Assembly: GCA_028023455.1 (NCBI GenBank)
Contig: JAQFVV010000056.1
Coordinates: 1,238,001 to 1,302,000 of the forward strand
Reading direction: 5' to 3'
From: Epiperipatus broadwayi
Taxonomy: Eukaryota; Onychophora; Udeonychophora; Euonychophora; Peripatidae
Length of the DNA: 64,000 nt
How positions within the stretch are numbered: position 1 is the stretch's first letter; every line of letters begins with the position of its first letter. The translations under genes were made by a program, and so were the position numbers. The notes beneath the pieces were generated by a model. That model had not been told where the DNA came from and made no database searches. It saw nothing but the letters and a program-made list of their open reading frames with translations. Of the stretch, positions 46,069 to 58,564 are shown piece by piece.

Positions 46069-46096
46069 GTCACCAACCGCTGCCTTGGTTGGTGAC
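46069..46096. repeat. Hairpin in the LINE 5' region
   Basis: GTCACCAACC and GGTTGGTGAC are perfect complements around an 8 nt loop (GCTGCCTT). It lies upstream of the endonuclease start in the LINE sense. Confidence 0.85.
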
Positions 46097-46140
46097 TTTA
46101 CAGCCTCCTGGGAATAAGGGCCATGATTTATTTTTGTCTG

Positions 46141-46430
46141 TCATGATTGTATAAATTGAAAAAATATCCTTAAACTCGGAGGTAAAAAGCCAATAAACTC
46201 ACAATAGCACCCCATCCATGTTCATATACTATATGAATAATCACATAGTAATAACAGCTGCAACGACAAGAACATATGGAGTGGACATTAGGAATTTGCC
46301 CTGCTCAGTTCCTTTAAGGCCTCCAAAAGGAATCAAAGGGTCTCCTTTTTGTTAATAGCAAACTCTTTTCTGCCGCCTCAGATTTATTAAGAGCTTTTAT
46401 ATAAATAACAGTGGTGAGAGACATGTTGAT
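46141..46430. other. Stretch upstream of the LINE, no gene recognised
   Basis: Mixed composition. The LINE 5' end may extend into it. No ORF. Confidence 0.4.
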
Positions 46431-46685
46431 AGAGATATGTGGGATTTACCATAGAATACGGTACTGTAATAGGTTAGAGGGCATGGGATCTTGTACTTGG
46501 TGTGAGGAATCTGATCAAAGGTTAGATAATCTTGTGGAATTATTAATTAATCTATTAGTTGAAGGGGAATATGAAAACTTAACCTGAATGAGAAAATGTT
46601 TTAATAAAGTTTTTAGTGATGGAAGAAATGTGTGGGAGGAGAAAGCATGTCTGTCATCGTTGGAAGAATTGCTATTTAATTTGTA
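46431..46685 (+). pseudogene. Coding-like fragment of unknown origin
   Basis: One frame reads IYHRIRYCNRLEGMG, SCTWCEESDQRLDNLVELL, a single TGA, then KVFSDGRNVWEEKACL and ends SSLEELLFNL-stop. The regular amphipathic composition and Cys/Trp content suggest former coding sequence, probably of a mobile element. I recognise no family. Confidence 0.35.
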
Positions 46686-46749
46686 GTATAATTGTCTTAA
46701 TTTTTCTATAAGATGACTGTATTCGAATCTTTTAAATATTCTTCAATTT

Positions 46750-47690
46750 ATGTAAATGATAATTACAGAAAAGAAGTTAGGAAAAACCTGCAAATGCATG
46801 TGATCATGAAGAATTTGATTTAGAATATGTAAAACCTCAGATTTTGGAGATTTAATACACATACTGTAATTTAATTGACTTAGTTCTTGTTATAAACAGA
46901 TATCTAAGTATTTAAGTTCATTGTGTAAATCTTCCCAAACTGGTGGAAAATAGAGAGGAATATGCTTGAAGGTCATCTTGAATATTGATGATTGATTATG
47001 GTTTGTCACAAACACCATACTGATGTATTTAGGAAGTTTACCCTCAAAATGGTTTAGATATATGCTGGAAAATATTCCATTGACATGTAATCCCATGGGA
47101 CAACATCAGTCATGTGAAAGTATTGTCCATTGAATATGGTGATAATATTGTCATCGAGCCAGGTAAGAATTTCAGAAATGAAGTTGATACTATGTCATGG
47201 AATAATTGCTTTTAAGAGTTTGGCTTTGGTAATATTATTAGTGTATTTGCAATTGATGGAGCCGTATATCTCAGTAATATCTAAAGAACAAATTTTGTAT
47301 GTTGGTTCCATCATTTTATTATGGATAATAATCTCAAGACAACTTGATGGTATAAGCCCCATATCTGATTTGGTCCATTTACCATTGATTGACCATTTTT
47401 GATTTTTTCCTTCATTTGTATTTGTAATTCAAATTTGTATACATTTGTTTATCTGCATATCAAAATGGTTTATTTCTTTATAATCGAAAGCTGGGTGCAC
47501 TTTTGGAGAAGTTTATCATAATTACAGTTCTTGGTAAACATCATCAAATGTTCACTCAGTTTTAGATTATAATGTATAAAGAAATCACTTTGTTGGGCAG
47601 ATGAACAAGCACATATACCTATCTGTTTGAAAATGGAAGTTTTTAATAGATGTAAAATTTTATTTAAGGATCTGAACTTGGGCACTTAAC
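46750..47690 (-). pseudogene. Penelope-like (or related) reverse transcriptase remnant
   Basis: Minus-strand frames at 47685-47470, 47400-47110 and 47096-46890 line up as one eroded RT. I read CSLDITEIYGSINCKY as RT motif A (Asp retained), then WLDDN and IFNGQYFHMTDVV. A frame change near 47098 leads to MGLHVNGIFSSIYLNHFE, which resembles the MGSP..P..A.IYM..FE block of Penelope-like elements. KYISMVFVTN sits where Y.DD would be, with both Asp lost, and LKYLDI fits the later block. No GIY-YIG endonuclease is seen. Assignment rests on motif order only. A DIRS or other RT is possible. Confidence 0.45.
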
Positions 47691-47775
47691 AAAAGAACAA
47701 ATCAAAAACTAAGTACATTGGTTAGAGGAAAAACGTTATCATTGACAGCATTAAAATAAATAAGAAACCAAAATG

Positions 47776-47940
47776 AAGCAAATCTATTCTAGAAGGGATG
47801 AAAATAGATGGACAGTTGAAGCTTTAAACTATATCCCAAGAGAATGGAAAAGATCTAGAAATAGTCCATATATGAGATAGATAGCTGAAATAAGGAAGTT
47901 AGCTGCTTTTTGTGAAGAGGCTATGGATTGAGAAACTGGA
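47776..47940 (+). pseudogene. RTE-like LINE C-terminal fragment, copy C
   Basis: RRDENRWTVEALNYIPREWK and the following SRNSPYMR-stop-IAEIRKLAAF align with RRYDNRWTIGILNWIPRDCK and RPHVRWVDEIRKCAG of the LINE at 43243-46006. Only the last ~60 residues remain, with two stops. Confidence 0.7.
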
Positions 47941-48053
47941 TAAAACTTGGATAGATCTTTATTCAGAAGTATTGATAATAGTTGAAAATAATTATGATTA
48001 TGGGTTGTATTGTTGTTATTCTGTATTCCAATTCACTTTTAACAGATGGTAGT

Positions 48054-48055
<2 letters not shown>

Positions 48056-48123
<68 letters not shown>
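48056..48123. repeat. (TA)n microsatellite
   Basis: About 68 bp of TA repeat with one TAATAATA interruption. The LTR-like block at 48124 starts directly after it. Confidence 0.95.
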
Positions 48124-48126
<3 letters not shown>

Positions 48127-50231
48127 AATGGTCCAAAAAGAAGGAAGTGATAGAGTCTTACTGTATCTGCACTACAGAGCACCACTAGGACATTTGAACA
48201 TAGAAAATTTATAGAGTAGGCAGATACACGCTGTTAAAGATCCAACTTTTATTTACTATTTAGACTGTTAGCCCCTGTCACTAGCTCAGCAGAGCAGAGA
48301 GATTAATAATAATGATATATATTATTAATATATAAAAAAAGAATAAAATAAGCCACTGCCAGTAATTAACACACAAACATTTATTTACGCACATATATAA
48401 TCATTTAGAATTTGAGGAATAAACATTTATTATTTTATGTTGGTTATTACATTTTTAAATTGAAATTTTTAGTTTGAACAATCCGCACAGATTTGTTTAA
48501 TAATATTTTTAAAGTGTCAAGTATGAATAGACTACATAGATTGCATTTGAAAAGAAAATATTCTATCCCTTATTTAACCTTAGGCCAAAAGTTCGCAGTC
48601 AAACCAACGTCAATCCATCTGATATATCGATGTATTCAATGTAGCATGAATACGACAGCACAAAATACCATATTGTCAGGAATGTACATCTGAACAGCAG
48701 GGTTAAGAGAAGAAATTGTTTCTCGCACAGTACAGGAATGTGACATCTGTCTGGCAAGAAGAACAATAAAAACTAACTCCATAGGAAGGGACTGCGTTTT
48801 CCGTCTTACTATCCCCTTCCATAGGCAAAAAGGGGGTGTGCAGCATATAATGCGATCCTGCGTGTAGCAAAACTCATACTACATCTACTAATTACAGCAA
48901 TATATCCAATCCATTGACCCAATTTAACTACAAAACAAATAACCTAAGATTAACTCTCCCTTAATTAATTAATATAACTTTACAAATCTATATAGCCATT
49001 CATGCCCGACTTAAATTTAACATTTATATAATTTCGCACAGATGGATTTTATAAAAGTTTGTTTTATAATGTTGAGTATAGATCGGCTACATAGATTACA
49101 CGGCTAAAAACATTTCAAAATGATCAAAATATAAAGTCATTGATAGAATTGCAGAGGAAAATTTACAAGAAACCCAATGGTATTCATCATAAGATGCCAC
49201 ATTGACACCAATAACTTAAAAGACATCCGAATAAATACATTTTAGATACTCACCATAAGTATCATTATTTACCGAATGTCTATATATTTTAATCAAATAT
49301 GAAAACAAAAACATAATTAATCGATAACGAATCCATGCAAGCATCTATACCCAACTTAAATTTAATGCATTTAAATAATTTATACAATACATATTAATAA
49401 AAATAAAAATGGAAATGATTTTTAGCAAACTCAAATGTATAAAATTAAACATTAATAACTAATTTGAAACTTGAAAGTCAGATAAAAGTTCTTTTTAAAA
49501 TGTAAGTTAGCTGAATATTGAAAACTTGTCAAATCTTAATGAAAGTTCTTAATTATTTTTAAATTTTATAGTTCACATCTTACAGTAGAAGAATCCGGGT
49601 TCCTGGTGCCAATTTCCATGACGTCTCTATTTGAAGTCCGGTCTGTTGTTCTGGAGGAGGCCTTAGCTGGTTGAATCCTGGTATTACAGTCATTTTATTT
49701 GAAATAAGTGAGAGAGAGCAATTAAGTGTGTCTTATCACCCTTCTCATGAAATCAAGCTGAAACTGTTTTAATTTGAATATTTTTTCCTTTTCTAGTACT
49801 CCGGATTCATTGAACATCGTTTCCTGTTCCAATAGTTTCCATTAAGGTCTGAGCAATTCGTTACTGCTTCTATTGGACATTCTAAATTTTTTATTCTCTT
49901 ATCTATATCTTTCATCTGACTTTTTTCTTTTTTATATAAGAGCCCGAAAGGCTAGTTTGCTTTTCTATAATTAATAAACACATCATTTCCATTTACAAAA
50001 ATATTTTATCTTTGATCTTGTACTTTTTTATAAAAAAAGTACTTTATTATAAAAAAAGTACGTTCAATTTGTTTTTTAAAAAAAGACAATAATTTTTAAA
50101 GTATTGCATCTGTGTGAATATATATACATACATTGAGCAATTCTTTAATTTTAGCTTTTAGTTTTTTATTTACGAACTTAAAACCGTTTTTGTTCTAATT
50201 TTAAATTAATGTAACGGCATATACCATTACA
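48124..50231 (+). repeat. Possible solo LTR (2.1 kb)
   Basis: The ends are perfect 8 bp inverted repeats, TGTAATGG at 48124 and CCATTACA at 50224-50231. They resemble the ends of the 3057 element. A TATATAAG box at 49933-49940 is followed 33 bp later by AATAAA (49973-49978), the spacing expected of TATA and poly(A) signals in an LTR, then ~250 bp of U5-like DNA. Inside, a ~65 bp segment ('cgcacagat', 'actacatagatt') is present in diverged form at ~48485 and ~49036. No target duplication is recognisable and no second LTR was found, so the call is tentative. Confidence 0.5.
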
Positions 50232-50318
50232 ATCTATATTCTAATTTCATAAAACTACCATTATCAGTTTCCAATTTTTCAAGAATTCTCTTCATTTTCT
50301 TCAATATTTTATTTTTAC
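50232..50318. other. Short AT-rich spacer
   Basis: T-rich DNA before the foldback repeat. Nothing recognised. Confidence 0.5.
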
Positions 50319-51096
50319 ACAGAGACAAAATTCTCCATACAATAGCACCACTCAATGTAAGTCAGAGTAATCAATGGGTGCAGGAAGGTTTGTGCCCACT
50401 CATCCATTATCCTCCAACTACTTTTTACCTTGTGGGTTTCATCAGTGAGGACTCTTGGATCTGAGAGAACTTCACCTGATCTTAGGGTTTAATGCAACTA
50501 TCCAGCAGCCACTTCTTACTTTATTAGCTAACATAAAGCTATGAGTTCAAAATGAAAACACAATAATGTTTTAAATTCAAGCTCATTCACTTGTATAGTC
50601 ATATAGATCTGAACTCAGTTCAGCATCCATACTTTTGATGTATTTGGTTCTTGAATAATCACACTCACTATAATCCTATTAGGCAGAATAGGTATTAAAT
50701 CATTAAACATCACATGATCACAATTCTTTGTGCTTACACAAATTGTTTATACAGAGACAAAACTCGCCATATAGTAGCAACCCTTAGTGCAAGCCAGAGT
50801 AATCAATGGATGCAGGAAGGTTTGTGTATAAAATCCCTACTCATCCAGTATCTTCAGACTAATTTCTAGGTGCAATGCTCTCAGATCCAAGGCTTCTCAC
50901 TGATAAAAACCACAAGCTAGAAACAAGCATGGGAATATTGGATGAGTAGGCACTAGATAGGGATTTTATGCACAAACCTTTCTGTATCCATTGATTACTC
51001 TGGCTTGCAGTGAGTGACACTACTGTATGGAGAATAATTTAGTTTCTGTGTAAACAGCTCGTATAAGCATAAAGAATGATGATCATGTGATGTTTA
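50319..51096. repeat. Foldback repeat: two direct and one inverted unit
   Basis: Unit 1 (50319-~50485), unit 2 (50751-~50905) and inverted unit 3 (~50875-51053) share 'acagagacaaaa', 'cagagtaatcaatgg', 'tgcaggaaggtttgtg' and 'ggatctgagag' (or complements). Units 2 and 3, extended by 'taaacatcacatgatc' at 50704 and its complement at 51081-51096, form a ~390 bp hairpin with an arm of about 180 bp. It is non-coding and is probably a foldback or MITE-like element with an added partial copy. Confidence 0.8.
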
Positions 51097-52440
51097 GTTA
51101 TTTTATTTTTAATTTCTCTATTTTTTTTATCAACCTAATGAACCCATCGTCTTTTTTTTATCATAATTTTTCTATATTTCACTATTTTATCATTTCTTCT
51201 TTCTGTTTGACTAAAACTGCTTTTATTTTAATCTAAATTTTTTACATAGTTCATTCTCTGCCTTAATCAATTTAACCTGCATGTTTTCCAATTAATCTTG
51301 TCAAAAATATTTTAGAAAAAATTTCCCATTCCTTAAATTATTTTCCAAACTTTTAAAGTTAATTCTTAGCATTTCTCATATGAAATGACTATTCGTTTTT
51401 GCATTGCTTTATCTGCTAGCACACAATTTTTTCAGTATATATCTATCCGATTTTTTCTGAGTCTTATTTAGTGCTGTCAGTTATTCATTACCAATCACTT
51501 AAAGTATTATAAATGTTATCTATGATGTGAATTGCAATTATTATAATCATGTATATCTCAAAGCTTCTATTTGCATCACGTAGTAGGTTAGACGTGATTT
51601 TGGAGACTATTGCAGCTCGTGACATATGATAGTTCCTACTTGTTTTAACTGTTCAGTAATGGAGTGGAATGGAATGGAATAGGAAGTTTATTGATCTGAA
51701 TGTATCATGTCAATATACTGTATCTACACACACACATTCGTACTTATAGGCGAAATTTTTAAATAATGTGATTGATATGTTTAAAATCATATTTGAATAT
51801 TAATGAAAATCAAAAAATAAATCAAATCCTTCAAACGTTGAAAATAACTTGGTATATATTAACACATTATTAAGAAGCTTCTAAATCGACATTGATTTAT
51901 TTATAATTTTGAAATTGCATTTTTTATTTCAATTTTAACTGATTCAATGAAAGGAACTTAATAAAAAAAATATTATTTTAAAATAATACATTAAAATTTA
52001 GATAATGATAATTGATTTTTATTATAAATGAACTTTACAAATTCATTTTTTTCTTATTATTATTATTTTTAAATATAGATTATTATGAAAATTAATTATT
52101 AAAGACAGAAAAAAAAAAATTTTAACCCATATAAAAGAAAAACTGAAGACTAGCTGACAAATCGTTTCTTATTGTTTGATAATATTGATATTTGTTAAGA
52201 ATCTTTAAGTTTATTCAAATTAGATGTATATAAATCAGTCATAAATTTATAAGATTGATGGTAGAAATATCCAGCATTTTAATGTGGTAATACCTTATAC
52301 ATACTTGAAAATAGTGCCCTTCATAGTGATTGATTTCTAGTTGTGGCAAGTCAATAGAAAAAATACCCAGTTTAATCAGTATAATAGAACTAAGCTCAAG
52401 TCCATCTATTTGGTGCTTAAATAACACAAGGTAATACATC
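51097..52440. other. AT-rich stretch, no gene recognised
   Basis: Low-GC DNA with a small 'ggaatggagtggaatggaat'-type repeat near 51660. No ORF beyond chance. Confidence 0.55.
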
Positions 52441-53260
52441 GTCTAATTTCCCATACTGCTCTATGGCGCTGTTGCTAGTGAAAAACAAATAGATATAACA
52501 TTACCGGGCTGTTTTTCAATTTTGTTGATTTTTTTTGGATTTGTTTGATTTTTATTTTTGTTGTTGTTGTTGTTGTTTGTTATTGCTTTTTTTATATATA
52601 ACCGTTTTGATGTATATTTCTTAAAAATAAAAAAATGTTTGTTTTTTTTTTTGGCTGTTTGTCTGGTCTTTTTTTTTTAAAGAAACTTTTTTTTTTAACC
52701 AAGTCTTTTTGATTGTTTTTGAAGAAACTTTTTTTTGTTTATTTATTGAGAAACAAGGCTTTCTTGACAGACCTCTCTAAGACCTGTCGTCATCTTCCTT
52801 ACGCCGTTTTGACACCTTTCCAACTCAGCTCTAATATGCTTCACTGTAAACTGATCCCAGCTTCAAGAATCAATTAGCCGTACCGCTTGTGAAAAAGAAA
52901 TTCACAGGCAGCCCTCAAAGCCCGTCCCATGAGCAGATGGAACAGCTTCATCGCCATTGATGCGATTGACATTCCATTTCAGATGTTTGACAATGCCTTA
53001 ATTTCAAACCACCACAAAGACTTTTTTTTCTGGGTGGGTAAAAATTTTCTTTTTTGGGGGTTGAAGGAAGGCCACCATATCTGCTTCTGTAGCAGGTCAA
53101 TCTCAAAACTACAATGCTGAACGGTCATTTGCCATTGAACTGTTTTGATCTCGAAAAAGTCTCGGAAAGTGCACGACTTGATCGTGAACTTTGTTGAATC
53201 ATGATTTACACTCCTCATTTAGTGAATTCTGACCCCTGACAGTAGGGGCATTCAAGAATT
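52441..53260. other. Block with less AT-biased core, unassigned
   Basis: Between T-rich runs, 52760-53220 has a composition like the mobile-element remnants elsewhere, with frames on both strands (52929-53120 plus, 52979-53218 minus) but no family motif. It is probably a repeat remnant. Short words such as 'gacccctg' at 53231 resemble a hAT end but have no partner. Confidence 0.35.
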
Positions 53261-56200
53261 TGTTACAATTTTTACTAACTCATATCAATTATAATACATT
53301 GAAGCCAAAAAAAAAAAAAAATCCGTTCTAATATACTTTTCGTCATTACAATTACAGAAACCTTCATATCATATGCTGTCCAATAGTCAAGAGTAATGTC
53401 TATAGAGAGTGTCATAGACTCATCGCTAATAATGTTCAACATGCTAAAGATGTTGGGGTAAAGGTGCACTTCAACATCTTAGTGTTTGAATAGTTTACAG
53501 GCTGTAAGATCTATGAGCGGCCTTGTAAACAGTATATTTATGTGCTTTAGCATAAAAATAGTGCCATCGGGCAGTGTGGATCAATAGATGATGTATTTAC
53601 CTAACACAATACCAGGAACTGTTAGCTATATGATTAATTTATTAGTATTGGAACTATCAAAAACAATCATGGTTATTCATTGAGTTTAAAAAAATTAGTG
53701 AAGAGTTAAAAATATTAACTATGGGAAGAAATCAAGAGATTCTTGCTTCTCATTTATTAAAAGTGATGAATGCAAGAAAACTATATACTATAGTCTTTGT
53801 CTTTAATTCCAATGTTAAGTTTTTCACAAATGATTTATTAGTAGCATTTAATGGTGCCAATAATTCTAGTAATACTGACTTTGGTTACTGTTGTTATGCC
53901 TTGTATTTGACTTTTGTCTTCATTGGAAGAAAATGACATCAGACATCTCACGTATGCCACTTTTTGTACTTATTATCCTCCAACTATAGAAATTACTTTT
54001 ATTAAACTTTTGTTATGTCAAATATTTTGACTTATCATATCGTTCCTGCTTTGGCATTAAGAATTTCATTTCCATACATTTATATTTATATTATTGCTAA
54101 TAAGAAAGAAAAATGAGATAAAAGATTACCATTATATATTCTAAGTTACCAAAAATGGATTACAATTTGTTGTTGAAATATTTATCATTTGTATATTAGT
54201 GGGTTATTACAAAGATTTCATTGACTCTTTCATCCGAACTCTCATCACATTATTTTTTTTAGAAAGAAAAAAATATCCATGTTTGAGTAGCATTTTAACA
54301 TATTTACTTGAGACTTCAGTCTTTGACATTGTCTTGACAAAACTTACATTATTCAATTATCAGCATGTCCCTTTACCATGCACTGTCTTCACTTAACTTT
54401 CAAAAAATACTTAAGGTAACAACAGTAAATATATGCAGCACATATATAGCAAAGCTTTAATGAGTAGTTTGGCTTAGCTAGCTTTTGACTGTCAAAATAT
54501 CATATAAATGAAAAAGTGAATCAGCTGATGATGGTATTTGTTATTCATTTCGGGAATTAGTACTTAATGCTTTATTTCCTTTTTTTTTAGCAAATATAGT
54601 AATTTTGCTATTATACATTTATTTTTTTTAACTGTAGTTTAACTATGTAAAAAAAAACATAAACAAGATTATTGATTAGACAAAGTACTAATATGAGATA
54701 ATATGAAAAGAAATAATTATGCTATTGTATTGTATAATTTCATTATCCTATGTAATTTAATACACTGATAGAATAATGGAGTTTGAAGCTTAAAGTCTGT
54801 GGTCTGCATCTCCAGCTCTGTCACTTTTAATGCTTGAACATTCTATGGGTTGTTGAGCAATAAACTATTCAGTTATTTTATTTTACTGCATATTTGATGA
54901 TAGAATTAATCTTTCATGCAATCTTTCTTCCAGTTATGTGGAATTTTTTATAATTTTAATTTTAAGAATTAACTATAGTTACTATAACACACACATTTAT
55001 TGATATTATTATTAGGATAAATGATATTCTTTGTGGGTTCATCCACATATGATTTTTATAATTAATATATGACATTTCAGCTTGATTACACAAGCCATCA
55101 ATTGGTAATAAATAGAATATTTTAAAGATGTTTGCAGAGATTTTGTAAACACTGCTTTATAACAGTGTTAAATTTATACTAATAGAAAAAAAAAACAAGT
55201 ATATAAACATGAAAAAATAAAAGGAAATCTTCAGAGTAATATATTTTAAAAAAATTATTCCAAATAATGGAAGTTTGCATGTGTCATCACATTTATTGAT
55301 ACACTTTGGTTGTTTTAGTATCTCAATGGCTCTCTGATCTTACATTGGTACAAAATGTGAAATGTGATAGGAACCTGATGTTAGAGAAGTCAATATTATG
55401 ACTTGAATCCATAGCATGGAATGATGCTGTTGTTGAGTATTGTTTAACTTCATTAGTATGTTTATCTCTTCCAGTAATGGTGTGATGATTGCTCATATTT
55501 ATGTAAGAAGCTTTACAAATGCATATGAAATTTCATTAAGTTTATGTGCCTCAAAAAGGATTGAATCTTTAGGCTTGGTTATGATGCTACTAATTTTTTG
55601 ATAAGTGGTGTATGCTGTTTTTTTGTAGCCTTAATTCTTTTTATATAAGGAACACATTCTAATAGTTTGTTTCTTTTTGTTTTTTTGTTGTTGTTTTTTT
55701 ATTATTTTGGACTTGAATTTTAAGGTTTGGTGACTGATTTTATTATTATAACCATTAACTATTAAAACACGATTTAAATTATTTATTTTTTATTTCAGAT
55801 CATTCTAAAAAATATATTTTAAAGGTAAATATATTTTATATTTATTAGATAAAAACATCTTTAAAATTTGTAAAAACAACCTATTACAATCATTTCTGGT
55901 TGCAAAGTAGTGCTAAGTCTGTAAATCAGAATATATATACAAAAGCCTACAAAGTATTACATAAAAAGTTTCACCTCAACGCATCAGCATATTATTAACT
56001 ACTAAGTCCATTTTGTGCAAAGTGAGTTCCACAAATTAATCTTTGAACTCTTACTATTTATGAATAAAAAATTAAAATTAAATGTCATCTAAAGTTAAAT
56101 CATTATCAATAACTTTAACTGCAAATGCCACTTCAATGTGAATTGGAATATGACAGGAAAGAGTAAAAATATAAATAACTTTTAAACAAACCTGCTTCCT

Positions 56201-58492
56201 GCATGCACCCAATTCTAAACCTAATCATTAAATATGTATTAATTTATGAAATACTTCTGGACAAACATGGTGAATTTCTATATTGTATTATGATCATTAT
56301 TATACGTATTAGTTGTAGTAATAATAACAATTAATAAAGTATTATTAATATTTTTAAAAAATAACAAATATTTATCATGTATTTAATATGAAATAATATT
56401 AACAAACAATGACAATAAAAGAATTTATAATATGCATTTCACTATAAATTTATCTAATTGATGGAAAGAGCTCCTATTGTAATGTTTAACACATTCTCGT
56501 CTGAGTTTATCTTAAATTTCTTCAATTAGCTGAAAATTTCCAAGCTTCGTTTTCCATTTATTGATGGATAAATTGAGATCCAGATATTCTGTTAGCTATA
56601 CGATAAAATGCTGGGGGAGGGGGGATTCTCACTATCTAACATCACTAGCTGGGTAAATATCTTTTTTTAGTGATCATTTATGTAAGATTGCAAAGTCCTT
56701 TATTCTCGTTGGCTTCTTTTATCCTTTATCTGTATTATTTAAATTTTGCTTTTAAATGCTAACAAGAATAATCAAGAAAATATAGTTTCTGAATCTGTGT
56801 TTATTAATTTTAAACATACTAACCCTTCTAAAATAGTTCTAAATAATCTGTAACACAAATTTTCATAAATATATTTAACTCATAGTACATTTAATGTTTA
56901 TTTTAATTTGTAAGTGTAAATTATTTAAACAAGATTTATTTTTTATACTAAGTATTAGATCATTTGTAATAAACATGATTTGCTATCAGCCTCATAACAT
57001 TTTCTAGTTTTATGAACTGCTGATCTCTTTTACAATAAACATTTTTAATTATATTTTTAGTAACCAAAAGCTTCATTCTCTGTGACTCTTCCCTATTTGC
57101 AATAATTGATAATAATTAGTATAATCACATGAGATAACTACTAATATTAGATCATGAAATGGGATGTTGTTTGAAATATATCACCAATTGTTTGACATGA
57201 TAATCAAAAAGAGAGACAGAGAGACAAAATTAAAATTAAAACTCACTTTATAAAAATGGATGTTTTTATATTAATTTTTTTTACAACTGGTATGTTATTC
57301 AGAAATCTTTCTCTTTAGGTTGATAATTCTTTCAACTGAGTGGTAGCTCAGACAAAGAAAACAAACTTACCAATCATTAAATGTAATCCAAAAATAGATA
57401 TTGTTTTATTTTTTTGACTAAAATTTATCCATAATTATCTGATATAGGAATTGTTGCTATAGTTAACAAGCAGTTTCAAAACTTTTGGAATATATTCCTT
57501 TTGTATATTTAAAATTATCAGAGTCCATGAATTATTTTCTTTCTATCTACATTTAATCTGTCACTCTAAGTGAGCACACTCTTCTCTATACCATATCTGC
57601 TTTGGTCCAAGTTTATAAATCAGGCACTTTGAATTTTGCTTTGGAGGGATATTTAGTATGTTAATTATGTCAATGCTTTAATAGTCATGCCATAATTTAA
57701 ATACACAGCTTCTTTTTATTATGTGATAAAATGTTTATGTGCATATTATCTCTTCAAAATCGGACACTATTGGAATGGTAGTAAAAAAAAAGTTATAATT
57801 TTATTTTAACATTTTATAAATTCATACCTTTTTGTGTGTGTGTGTGCAACAAATCATAATCATGTTTTAATTATTTTGAGTACATTGAAACAAATTTTAA
57901 ACTTCTCAATGAATTGGATAATAGGGTATTTAGAAAAATGACTTCATGCTTAATTTTTTCAAAAAATCCTATGATGATTTGAGCAGCCAATTAACATCTT
58001 CGACCCAATACCTATCTTTAGTTGATGATTTGAGATTTTATTTATTTTACTTATCTAGAAATCAATTCAGGATTTATTTATTTTTATTTCACTACACTAA
58101 ATCATTCAAGGTTGCATTGTTAACAATGTGTCTGATGATCTCAATTATATTGTTTTGATTTTCATCAAGTCTGAGTGAGCGCTAGATAAAAATGATTTTT
58201 TTGTAGCACTCCAATTTTCATAGAGCTTTTTTTTTCTTTTTTTTCCTGATATCTTTATTTTTCGAAACTCTTTGTTATAATAATAATTTATACCTGTAAT
58301 TGCAAAAAATAATTTATCTCACTGTTATTCTTTGAATTTTTACATTTGTAAGTGGTATATGGTAATCATTGATTCTTTGACTTACTAGTTCTAGATTTAT
58401 CTTGCAGATTAAATGTTAGCAAAGTGTTTCTAATAGAAAAACCATTGGATATATTTATATATTCATTCAAATGGTTTTTTTCCTTTGTCAAA
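53261..58492. other. Long AT-rich stretch, no gene recognised
   Basis: Over 5 kb of low-GC DNA. The frame at 53721-53936 extends upstream without a stop to ~53635 (about 100 codons) but shows no known motif and is very AT-rich. The frame at 57946-58158 overlaps a local repeat of 'gatgatttgag'. It may be upstream intron of the exons at 59671 onwards. Confidence 0.5.
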
Positions 58493-58564
58493 TGCGTTGA
58501 CCGGGAAGCGAACCTGGGCCAGCTGCTTGGAAGGCAGCTATGCTAACCACTAGGCCACCAACAC
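58493..58564 (-). pseudogene. tRNA-Gly(TCC) retropseudogene
   Basis: The minus strand reads as a 72 nt tRNA. The acceptor arm is GTGTTGG/TCAACGC with two G-U pairs and discriminator A, the A box is TGGCCTAGTGG, and the anticodon arm is CTGCCTTCCAAGCAG with anticodon TCC. The T arm has a mismatch (CCAGG against CCCGG), and its loop has TTCGC in place of TTCGA, so B-box function is doubtful. It is flanked by 'attcattcaaatggtttttt' (58461) and 'attctttcaaatgttttttt' (58571), an imperfect ~20 bp direct repeat. This suggests that it was inserted by LINE machinery. Confidence 0.75.

Larger units (their letters stand above)
43229..46140 (-). mobile_element. RTE-like non-LTR retrotransposon, near full length, inactive (copy B)
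   Basis: A single endonuclease-RT reading frame on the minus strand ends in a (TGA)n microsatellite tail at 43229-43245, as usual for RTE/BovB-type LINEs. The 5' part beyond the ORF (to about 46140) is more G+C rich than its flanks and contains a perfect 10 bp stem hairpin (46069-46096). I could not define target duplications. The coding breaks are few: three stops and one frameshift. Confidence 0.85.

Noticed and set aside
48056-48123. TA array as a possible CRISPR-like or regulatory array
   Set aside because: It is a plain dinucleotide microsatellite without spacers.
53221-53245. GACCCCTG and CAGTAGGGG as hAT ends
   Set aside because: No matching opposite terminus or 8 bp duplication in range.
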